39,925 nucleotides of DNA, from contig JAFLTI010000018.1 of assembly GCA_022510485.1 (NCBI GenBank), forward strand, positions 1 to 39,925, written 5' to 3'. The stretch's first letter is position 1; every line of letters begins with the position of its first letter. Positions 34,101 through 39,925 of this stretch are shown here, piece by piece. This DNA is from Lentimicrobiaceae bacterium (GTDB lineage Bacteria; Bacteroidota; Bacteroidia; Bacteroidales; P3). The notes under the pieces are model-generated. The model saw only the letters and a list, made by a program, of their open reading frames with translations, had not been told where the DNA came from and made no database searches. Both the position numbers and the translations under genes were made by a program.

Positions 34101-34640
34101 AAAAAAATGTTGGAACAGATGCAGGGCAAGCCCAAAGAAGGAACACAGGGTAGGGAAGTAAAATCCGGACAGACGGGCAATTCGCAGGGCGATCAGGTTT
34201 CGGAAGAAAAGGTTTCGGAAGGCTTTGCGCGAGCTGCCGCCCAACAAGAAATGATAAGGCGTATGCTCCAGCAACAAATGCAAAAAGATAAAATGACCAA
34301 TCCCGGCGCGGCAGGACTCTACAATAAAATATTGGGCGATATGGAAACCACCGAGCGCGATTTGGTGAACCGTATTTTGAACGACCGGCTGATGTCGCGC
34401 CAAAAGAATATAGAAACCCGATTGTTGGAAGCCGAGAATGCCGAACTCAAACGCGAAAAAGACGACAAGCGCGAATCGAAAGCCGGAATCATGTTTTCAC
34501 CCTTTATGGGCGACAGCATAGAAAACGCCGCCAAGAAAAAAATACAGGGCAAGGATTTGCTCCGCTATACTTATCCCGAACTGCGCCCATACTACAAGAA
34601 AAAGGTGCAGGACTTTATGTTTGAAACCGAAAAGAAATAA
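31131..34640 (+). CDS. DUF4175-family membrane protein with long coiled coil
   Basis: This encodes 1169 residues from ATG at 31131 (MNPYQEFIKKLDAFICRFY); the in-frame ATG at 31065 lies inside the promoter. Transmembrane helices are visible at about 25-45, 56-77 and 157-173. A beta-rich extracytoplasmic region follows (about 190-510). From about 520 to 1090 the sequence is a very Gln/Glu/Lys-rich coiled coil (ELSEEIQEKQRLENELGE, QDLQQDRNRLEKDLQHVENL), with a Ser/Lys low-complexity patch near 930 (GSSSSSKKKSKGKPQ) and a Met/Gln-rich stretch. The C-terminus (MFSPFMGDSIENAAKKKIQG) is compact and well conserved-looking. The family is conserved in Bacteroidota and, as I recall, often precedes ybeY and mnmG, as here; its function is unknown. 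The architecture suggests an envelope scaffold. Its stop codon abuts the first parS site. Confidence 0.82.
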   Translation: MNPYQEFIKKLDAFICRFYTNRAYKGLFVLLAVFLALFLIFCTIEYFSYLPGTARKMVFWSFVLLFMLGLSAFVLYPLGQGRGVFRRMSNEQAARYLAKHYPELDDKLYNVLNLERQLQQNHSLYALLQAAIEQISRRFLTYRFEKTVRFQTNIRHLCAFIAVVLIGFILYAFNPKIIGSSQRIVRYSQFFEREFPFTILIENEDLRVAYEEDFTLNIKTRGEILPDQVFIEIDGKLFPCRKESAEAFSYTFKKNRQAVDFRLATGKYRSQVYTLQIDYKPLLSGMKVRLRYPPYMNKKPEVVDNSLNLQIPAGTQVDWELKIDYAQKLFFGFIPTAATPLDEVSLQEAKANIPVFSFSRQLFNSGNYLIVPQAFAAIKSDTLSFSVEVFADAYPRIEIMQTLDSNQVGIRYLNGIISDDYGFHSLIFKLSCSNAANGNEWSFLDTLPVEPYQLNQEFSYYFNIDEFNLQPGDELSYGFELRDNDAFYPFKPVYSTAYSYRKMLKEEVMEEVGKTAASVGEKFSLSLRSVQNFDREVQELVQDLLSKKQISWQDMKRVELLLEQQQNLRDTYKELSEEIQEKQRLENELGETDPELQEKQRQLQELMNKLFDDATMQKLQELQELMRQNAPREKITDALEDVKRQKDLLSQDIERNLNLYKQIEFENKLRQAVSDAQALLEKSKETGEKMKQLSPDSALSLQQDLQQDRNRLEKDLQHVENLNEDLEKKTSFSMPDSLLEKVKKDIENTQSELQNGNQKSARDKQRQTEEDLQQLSDNLSAQMQQIEEENEAEDADFIRLLLKSTVRVSMQQEALMEDLGTTKLNDPRYAEQIRKQAALNTEIRFIADSVNAIARRQPQVALATDKEVKDMLSYSRETLDLLLAMNNVYYTHYNTTNSRALARQQYTMTSLNNLALLLSESLDRMEQQMNMKGSSSSSKKKSKGKPQMSCPKPGDNNSSMPIPSMESMMKQGQKSLQQMQKDLNRQLDELKKMLEQMQGKPKEGTQGREVKSGQTGNSQGDQVSEEKVSEGFARAAAQQEMIRRMLQQQMQKDKMTNPGAAGLYNKILGDMETTERDLVNRILNDRLMSRQKNIETRLLEAENAELKREKDDKRESKAGIMFSPFMGDSIENAAKKKIQGKDLLRYTYPELRPYYKKKVQDFMFETEKK

Positions 34641-34641
34641 A

Positions 34642-34657
34642 TGTTTCACGTGAAACA
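34642..34657. promoter_or_regulatory. parS centromere site 1 (ParB binding)
   Basis: TGTTTCACGTGAAACA is a perfect 16-base palindrome and an exact match to the conserved bacterial chromosomal parS consensus; the symmetry extends to 22 bases (34639-34660). It sits between the DUF4175 stop and the ybeY start. ParB-CTP clamps load at such sites and recruit ParA and SMC for origin segregation. parA/parB are not in the window. Confidence 0.95.
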
Positions 34658-34676
34658 TTTTTGTAAAATATTAAAA

Positions 34677-35162
34677 ATGAAAGAGATTAACTTTGTTGAG
34701 CAAGATTGTAGGGTAGGATTTATGCGCCGCAACGACACACGGGCAAGCCTGTTAAAAGTACTCAAACGCTTGGGCTGCGTTTCCTCCGGCATCACCTATA
34801 TTTTTTGTTCCGATAAATATCTGCTTAAGGTAAACAGGGAGTATCTACAGCACGATACCTTTACCGATATCATTACTTTCGACTACACCCTGCCCGGCGA
34901 TACGTTCCCCATTAAGCCCGGCAAAGCCACAGAAAAAACAAGCGGAAAGTATCGCCCTGTTTCGGGAGATATTTATATCAGCGTGGAGCGCGTAAAAGAA
35001 AATGCCCGCCACTTTGGTGTAAGGCAGATAGACGAATTGAACCGCGTTTTGATACATGGTTTGCTGCACTTGGCAGGTTATAAAGACAAGACCCCAAAAG
35101 AGGAAAAAGCCATACATCAAAAGGAAGATGAAATGTTGGCAACTTGCTTTTCTCAAGAATAA
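34677..35162 (+). CDS. ybeY: Endoribonuclease YbeY (rRNA maturation)
   Basis: This encodes 161 residues from ATG at 34677 (MKEINFVEQDCRVGFM). An in-frame ATG at 34641 would encode MFHVKHF from the parS palindrome itself and is rejected. YbeY is a metal-dependent RNase acting in 16S rRNA 3' maturation and ribosome quality control. Conserved blocks are YIFCSDKYLLKVNREYLQHDTFTDIITFDY, SGDIYISVERVKENA and the metal motif IHGLLHLAGYKDK. The first two His of the E. coli-type HGxLHLxGYDH motif are present; the third is replaced by Lys/Asp (GYKDK), which I recall in other Bacteroidota YbeYs. It lies between the two parS sites and upstream of mnmG. Confidence 0.92.
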   Translation: MKEINFVEQDCRVGFMRRNDTRASLLKVLKRLGCVSSGITYIFCSDKYLLKVNREYLQHDTFTDIITFDYTLPGDTFPIKPGKATEKTSGKYRPVSGDIYISVERVKENARHFGVRQIDELNRVLIHGLLHLAGYKDKTPKEEKAIHQKEDEMLATCFSQE

Positions 35163-35180
35163 AAATTCGATATATCTTTG
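35149..35180 (+). promoter_or_regulatory. mnmG promoter
   Basis: TATCTTTG (35173-35180) is an exact -7 element; TTTC at 35149-35152 is a near-match -33 element with 20-base spacing, overlapping the end of ybeY. Transcription should start near 35187, so the second parS is within the mRNA leader. Confidence 0.7.
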
Positions 35181-35211
35181 TAAGCCGTTCAAAAACAGTT
35201 GTTTTTGAAAA

Positions 35212-35227
35212 TGTTTCACGTGAAACA
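35212..35227. promoter_or_regulatory. parS centromere site 2 (ParB binding)
   Basis: This is a second perfect TGTTTCACGTGAAACA, 570 bases from the first, with the same 22-base extended palindrome (35209-35230). It lies between the mnmG promoter and the mnmG start codon, so ParB bound or spreading here could also affect mnmG transcription. Confidence 0.95.
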
Positions 35228-35257
35228 TTTATGCGGTCTTGAAGTTTGAAATAGTCT

Positions 35258-37129
35258 ATGGAATACGATATTGTTGTAGTGGGAGGTGGACACGCTGGTT
35301 GCGAGGCGGCAGCGGCGGCAGCCAATTTGGGCAGTAGGGTATTGCTGTTGAGTATGCAGATAGACCGCATGGCTTATATGTCCTGCAACCCTGCTATGGG
35401 TGGTGTGGCAAAAGGGCAGATTGTTCGCGAAATTGATGCGATGGGCGGTTACTCCGGCATTATTACCGACCTTTCCACTTTACAGTTCCGTATGCTAAAC
35501 CGCTCCAAAGGACCCGCTATGTGGAGTCCGAGGGCGCAATGCGATATGTGGCGTTTCTCCGCCCAGTGGCGTGCCCATCTCGAAAAGATACCCAACTTAG
35601 ATTTGCGCCAAGATACGGTAACGGAAATTTTGTTTAAGCAAGATGCTGTTGCGGGCGTGCGCACCCAAAGCGGAGCACAGATCCAAGCCCAAGCCGTCAT
35701 CTTGACCGCCGGCACCTTTCTCAACGGAAAAATCCATATAGGAGAAAATTCCTGTTTGGGCGGCAGAATAGGAGAGAGCGCCAGCATAGGCTTGAGCCAA
35801 CAACTGCAAGAACGCGGCATAAAAGTAGAAAGCCTTAAAACCGGAACGCCTGTAAGGGTAGACGCCCGCACTGTAGATTTTTCGGTTCTCACCGAACAGA
35901 AAGGCGACGAAGAGCCGGCAAAATTTTCGTTTACCGACACCCCCGTAGTACAAGAGCAGATGTCTTGCTTTTTGGCTTACACCAATACCGAGGTACACGA
36001 TATTCTACGCACCGGCTTCGATAAATCGCCCATGTTTGCCGGACGTATCAAAGGACGCGGACCCCGCTACTGCCCCTCTATCGAAGACAAGATAGACCGC
36101 TTTGCCGACAAAGACCGTCACCAGTTGTTTTTTGAACCCTGCGCACGCGGCAGCCAAGAATATTACCTAAACGGATTCTCTTCCTCCCTGCCCGAAGAGA
36201 CCCAAGTGGCAGCCCTGCATAAAATCGTAGGCTTTGAGAAGGCAAAAATATTTCGCCCCGGATACGCTATCGAGTACGATTATTTTGACCCGACCCAATT
36301 AAAACCGAGCCTTGAATCCAAATTGGTAAACCACCTATTCTTGGCAGGACAGGTAAACGGAACCACCGGCTACGAAGAAGCCGCCGGACAAGGCTTTATG
36401 GCAGGAGTCAACGCCCATCTAAATATCAATGGCAAAGAGCCATTTGTATTAAGCCGCTCGCAAGCCTACATAGGCGTGCTTATAGACGATTTGGTTACCA
36501 AAGGCGTTGACGAGCCTTACCGAATGTTTACCTCGCGAGCCGAATACCGTATCTTACTGCGGCAGGACAACGCCGATGAACGCCTTACGCCTTTGTCCTA
36601 CGCTTTGGGTCTTGCCAAAGCAGAACGGATGCACCGCTTGGAAGACAAAAAAACGTACGGCAAAAAATTAAAAACGTATATCGCAACCCACAAGGCGGAA
36701 CCCGAAAAAGTAAACGCAAAACTCCTTGAGTACGGCACCTCCGCCTTAACGCAAAAAACGAACTTAGAAGCCCTGCTGCAACGCCCCCAAATCAACCTGC
36801 CCCAGCTTATGGCAATGGATCAGGGGCTTAAAAACTATATCGAAGCCAACAGCCAACAACCCTTTTACCGCGAACTCTTGGAAGAAGTGGAAATCAGTAT
36901 AAAGTACGATTCCTATATACGCAAGGAAGAAGAAAACGCAGAACGGCTTTCCAAGTACGACCATTTGGCACTCAAACCCGATTTAGACTATCGGGGCATA
37001 CTCTCGCTCTCCTACGAAGCGAGGGAAAAACTGAGCCGGATCCGCCCCGCCACGCTCGGACAGGCGTCACGGATACCGGGCGTTTCGCCCGCCGATATTT
37101 CGGTACTTTTAATCTGGCTCAACAAATAA
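35258..37129 (+). CDS. mnmG: tRNA uridine-5-carboxymethylaminomethyl synthesis enzyme MnmG
   Basis: This encodes 623 residues, normal for MnmG (GidA). With MnmE it installs the carboxymethylaminomethyl group at wobble U34 of several tRNAs, using FAD, NADH and methylene-THF. The FAD-binding Rossmann motif is at the N-terminus (DIVVVGGGHAGCEAAAAAANLG). The family signatures SCNPAMGGVAKGQIVREIDAMGG, GPAMWSPRAQCD, LTAGTFLNGKIHIG, GRGPRYCPSIEDKIDRF and LFLAGQVNGTTGYEEAAGQG are intact. The C-terminal helical domain (SRIRPATLGQASRIPGVSPADISVLLIWL) binds MnmE and tRNA. It has its own promoter at 35149-35180, with a parS in the leader. In many bacteria this gene sits beside oriC. mutS begins 12 bases downstream. 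Confidence 0.98.
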   Translation: MEYDIVVVGGGHAGCEAAAAAANLGSRVLLLSMQIDRMAYMSCNPAMGGVAKGQIVREIDAMGGYSGIITDLSTLQFRMLNRSKGPAMWSPRAQCDMWRFSAQWRAHLEKIPNLDLRQDTVTEILFKQDAVAGVRTQSGAQIQAQAVILTAGTFLNGKIHIGENSCLGGRIGESASIGLSQQLQERGIKVESLKTGTPVRVDARTVDFSVLTEQKGDEEPAKFSFTDTPVVQEQMSCFLAYTNTEVHDILRTGFDKSPMFAGRIKGRGPRYCPSIEDKIDRFADKDRHQLFFEPCARGSQEYYLNGFSSSLPEETQVAALHKIVGFEKAKIFRPGYAIEYDYFDPTQLKPSLESKLVNHLFLAGQVNGTTGYEEAAGQGFMAGVNAHLNINGKEPFVLSRSQAYIGVLIDDLVTKGVDEPYRMFTSRAEYRILLRQDNADERLTPLSYALGLAKAERMHRLEDKKTYGKKLKTYIATHKAEPEKVNAKLLEYGTSALTQKTNLEALLQRPQINLPQLMAMDQGLKNYIEANSQQPFYRELLEEVEISIKYDSYIRKEEENAERLSKYDHLALKPDLDYRGILSLSYEAREKLSRIRPATLGQASRIPGVSPADISVLLIWLNK

Positions 37130-37132
37130 GCG

Positions 37133-37140
37133 TATTTTTG
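37133..37140 (+). promoter_or_regulatory. TAnnTTTG element immediately before mutS
   Basis: TATTTTTG is an exact -7 match ending 1 base before the annotated mutS ATG at 37142. If active, transcription would start inside the reading frame, near 37146, favouring a start at Met7 (37160). It may instead be chance, with mutS read through from mnmG. Confidence 0.35.
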
Positions 37141-37141
37141 T

Positions 37142-39922
37142 ATGGCAAACGACAAGAAGATGCAGGAAAAATATGTGGAAACGCCCTTGATGAAGCAATA
37201 TTATGAAATCAAGCGGCAGTATCCGGAAGCAGTGCTGCTTTTCCGGGTGGGCGACTTTTACGAAACCTTTGGAGAAGATGCCGTTTTTGCCTCCAAAGTG
37301 CTCAATATCGTGCTTACCCGCAAAGCCAGCGGAGCGCACACCTACACCGAATTAGCCGGTTTTCCCCATCACGCCTTGGAAACATACCTCCATAAGCTGG
37401 TAAAAGCCGGCGGCAAAGTTGCCATCTGCGAACAGTTAGAAGATCCCAAGCTCACCAAGAAATTGGTAAAACGGGGCGTAAGCGAACTCATCACCCCCGG
37501 CATCGCCCTCAACGAAAGACTCTTGGAATCCGGCAAGAATAATTTTCTGTGCAGTATCTTTCCCGCTCAGCCCAAAGATACGTTCGGCATTTCGTTTTTG
37601 GATGTAAGTACAGGCGAATTTTTTGTAGCCGAAGGCAATGCGGCGTACATTCAAAAACTGTTGGATAATTTCCAGCCCTCCGAGGTGGTGATGCCAAAAA
37701 CGTACCGCGATAACTTTTGCCAAAGCTTTGGAAACCGATACTATATTACCGTATTTGAAGACTGGGTTTTCAAGCCCGACTTTGCCCACAAAATCCTTTT
37801 GGAACACTTCAAAACCAATTCCTTAAAAGGTTTTGGCGTAGAAAAAATGCTCGCCGCCCAGATAGCGGCAGCCGCCTGTCTGCACTACTTAAAAGAAAGC
37901 AAGCACGAACTTGCCGCCCATATATCCTCCCTGCAAAAAATAGCGGAAGAAAAGTATGTGTGGATGGATGCGTTCACCCTGCGTAATTTAGAAATTTTAC
38001 AACCCTCCGCCGCCTACATAGACGCCAGTACCGAAGCCGAGAACTCCCTCTATGCCGTACTGAACAAAACAAATACCCCTATGGGAGCCCGCCTGCTGCG
38101 CCGTATGCTTTGCCTGCCCCTCAAAGACATAAAAGAAATAGAATACCGCCACTCTCACGTAGAATACCTTTGCAATCAGCGCGAACACGCCGCCGCCCTG
38201 CGCGATTTCTGGGGGCAGATAGGCGATTTGGAACGTATGCTGTCTAAGCTTACGGCATTAAAAATCCAGCCCCGGGAACTATGGCAGCTCAAACAGGCTT
38301 TAGATGTTTTAGAACAGGTGCTGCAATGGGCAAACGAGAACCTTAACTCCCAGAATCAAGATAATGTACTGTATAACAAGATAAAAAATATAGATTCCTG
38401 CCGCGAGCTGTCCGCCCACCTGCAAAAATGGCTGCACGCCGACGCACCCGCCCTCCTTGCCAAAGGCAACGCCATAGCCCCCGGTGCCAATGCCGAATTA
38501 GACGAACTGCGCAAGATAGCCTTTTCAGGCAAAGAGTATCTTTCTGAATTACAGCAAAAAGAGAGCAAAGAAACCGGCATATCCAGCCTTAAGATAGGCT
38601 TTAACAACGTTTACGGCTATTATTTTGAAGTAAGCCGTACCCACAAAGACAAAGTGCCCGCTTCTTGGATACGTAAACAAACCCTTACCAACGCCGAACG
38701 CTACACCACCGAAGATCTCAAGATTTACGAAGAAAAAGTACTCACTGCACAAGAAAAAATCACTACGCTCGAAGCCAAGTTATACCAAGAAGTCTTGAGC
38801 TTTGCCAACGGCTTTGTAAAACGTATGCAGAACTCCATACAAAACATTGCTTTCTTGGATGTTATGCTGTCGTTTGCCGATGCCTCCACCTTTAATCAAT
38901 ACGTGCGTCCCAAAGTGGTAGACGGCTACGATTTACACATTAAGCAGGGCAGGCATCCCGTAATAGAACGCCACATGCCCGCCGGTCAAAAATACGTACC
39001 CAACGACCTTACATTTCAGCACGAAGGATGCCGCATTATGATGATTACCGGTCCCAATATGTCGGGTAAGTCGGCAGTGCTCAGGCAAACCGCCCTGATT
39101 GTGCTTATGGCGCAGACAGGCTGTTTCGTACCTGCCCAAGAAGCCGTTATAGGATTGGTAGACAAGATTTTTACCCGCGTGGGAGCCACCGACAACATTG
39201 CCCTTGGCGAAAGTACCTTTATGGTGGAAATGAACGAAACCGCCAACATTCTCAACAACCTTACGGCACGCTCCCTCGTCTTGTTAGACGAAATAGGCAG
39301 AGGAACAAGCACTTACGATGGCATCTCCATAGCGTGGGCTATTGCCGAATACCTGCACGAACAGCCCCGAAAAGAAGCCAAAGTGCTGTTTGCCACCCAC
39401 TACCACGAACTCAACCGTATGGCGGAAAACTTTCCCCATATCGAGAACCGCCATATCAAGGTAAAGGAAGAAAACGGCAAGATGATTTTCTTGCGCACCT
39501 TAGCCCAAGGCGGATCCGAACACAGCTTCGGGATTCACGTAGCCCAAATGGCAGGTATGCCCAAGTTCGTTTTGGAACGCGCCCAAGAAATTTTGTCCGG
39601 CTTGGAAAGCAACCGACAGATGAAAGGCGATTTCGCCTCCGTTTTACCCACTTCAGCTTCCCCCACAGCCGCCCCCGCGCCCGACACAGCCGCCCCATGC
39701 GATTCTCAGGCGGTCAAAACCCCCTCAAACCCCTGCTTAGATAGCGTTCAACAAGCTGAAAACAAATCAGATAAACCCTATCAACTCAGCTTTATCCAAT
39801 TAGACGATCCCTTGCTCGAAAAAATCCGCGAAGAAATACTCGATTTAGACCTCAATAGCCTCACACCCATACAGGCACTCAATAAGTTAGACGAAATAAA
39901 ACGCCTCCTCAAGAAAAAATAG
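37142..39922 (+). CDS. mutS: DNA mismatch repair protein MutS
   Basis: This encodes 926 residues; the stop codon falls just inside the window. The N-terminal mismatch-binding domain contains the Phe-x-Glu motif within LLFRVGDFYETFGEDA (about residues 36-51). Connector, core and clamp domains follow (GFNNVYGYYFEVSRTHKDKVP, IRKQTLTNAERYTTEDLK). The ATPase has Walker A GPNMSGKS at 637-644 and Walker B LLDEIGRGTSTYDG with Asp716; FATHYHEL is also present. A Pro/Ala/Ser-rich linker of about 60 residues near 835-890 precedes the C-terminal oligomerisation helices (LDLNSLTPIQALNKLDEIKRLLKKK). It recognises mismatches and recruits MutL. It lies 12 bases after mnmG and may be co-transcribed. Met1 or Met7 could be the true start. 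Confidence 0.97.
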   Translation: MANDKKMQEKYVETPLMKQYYEIKRQYPEAVLLFRVGDFYETFGEDAVFASKVLNIVLTRKASGAHTYTELAGFPHHALETYLHKLVKAGGKVAICEQLEDPKLTKKLVKRGVSELITPGIALNERLLESGKNNFLCSIFPAQPKDTFGISFLDVSTGEFFVAEGNAAYIQKLLDNFQPSEVVMPKTYRDNFCQSFGNRYYITVFEDWVFKPDFAHKILLEHFKTNSLKGFGVEKMLAAQIAAAACLHYLKESKHELAAHISSLQKIAEEKYVWMDAFTLRNLEILQPSAAYIDASTEAENSLYAVLNKTNTPMGARLLRRMLCLPLKDIKEIEYRHSHVEYLCNQREHAAALRDFWGQIGDLERMLSKLTALKIQPRELWQLKQALDVLEQVLQWANENLNSQNQDNVLYNKIKNIDSCRELSAHLQKWLHADAPALLAKGNAIAPGANAELDELRKIAFSGKEYLSELQQKESKETGISSLKIGFNNVYGYYFEVSRTHKDKVPASWIRKQTLTNAERYTTEDLKIYEEKVLTAQEKITTLEAKLYQEVLSFANGFVKRMQNSIQNIAFLDVMLSFADASTFNQYVRPKVVDGYDLHIKQGRHPVIERHMPAGQKYVPNDLTFQHEGCRIMMITGPNMSGKSAVLRQTALIVLMAQTGCFVPAQEAVIGLVDKIFTRVGATDNIALGESTFMVEMNETANILNNLTARSLVLLDEIGRGTSTYDGISIAWAIAEYLHEQPRKEAKVLFATHYHELNRMAENFPHIENRHIKVKEENGKMIFLRTLAQGGSEHSFGIHVAQMAGMPKFVLERAQEILSGLESNRQMKGDFASVLPTSASPTAAPAPDTAAPCDSQAVKTPSNPCLDSVQQAENKSDKPYQLSFIQLDDPLLEKIREEILDLDLNSLTPIQALNKLDEIKRLLKKK

Positions 39923-39925
39923 CCC

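Noticed and set aside
29411..39922. GC-skew switch at about 31 kb as proof of an origin
   Set aside because: By-eye sampling of lines on both sides gave mixed G versus C excess with no clear sign change. A full cumulative skew over the genome is needed, so I do not use skew as evidence.

Overview
The window looks like a piece of a Bacteroidota chromosome, most likely a Bacteroidales relative with a type IX secretion system (T9SS). Several large secreted proteins end in T9SS sorting domains. Visible promoters follow the Bacteroidota pattern (TTTG about 20 bases upstream of TAnnTTTG). Start codons lack Shine-Dalgarno sequences, and gene families and gene order (DUF4175-ybeY-mnmG, DAHP synthase fused to chorismate mutase, LutB, TPR-LuxR regulator) fit that phylum. 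I see no tRNA, rRNA, insertion sequence, prophage or CRISPR array.

Left third (1-19.8 kb): surface and secreted proteins. A minus-strand unit (5484-9263, then 1534-5457, ended by a strong hairpin at 1482-1505) encodes two very large FN3-rich exported proteins. The truncated gene at 1-1322 is a clear paralogue of the 5484-9263 gene. Divergently, 9662-13728 encodes an adhesin-type protein with a thioredoxin-like CxxC domain, overlapping the start of a subtilisin-like protease. A membrane-anchored TPR-LuxR regulator (13870-15672) follows, then a 1347-residue GLUG/BIG2 surface protein (15777-19820).

Middle (19.8-30.6 kb): housekeeping genes. The minus-strand run rpiB, lutB-like, deoC, rdgB leads directly into the GLUG/BIG2 gene and is consistent with pentose/deoxynucleoside salvage and nucleotide-pool cleaning. 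On the plus strand are rplU-rpmA and a YgiQ-type radical SAM gene. Next come a tight minus-strand operon nadA, a MORN-repeat protein and DAHP synthase/chorismate mutase, and a divergent RlmI-like 23S rRNA methyltransferase.

Right (30.6-39.9 kb): all plus strand. A 532-base non-coding region holds a dense, helically phased cluster of ATCAAC/GTTGA boxes and an almost pure A/T tract. It is followed by a DUF4175 membrane/coiled-coil protein, ybeY, mnmG and mutS. Two perfect parS palindromes (TGTTTCACGTGAAACA) flank ybeY. Together these make this end of the window a good candidate for the origin-proximal, ParB-bound part of the chromosome, with a possible oriC at about 30.6-31.06 kb. The parS sites are read directly; the origin assignment is inference, and by-eye samples of G/C skew were inconclusive.
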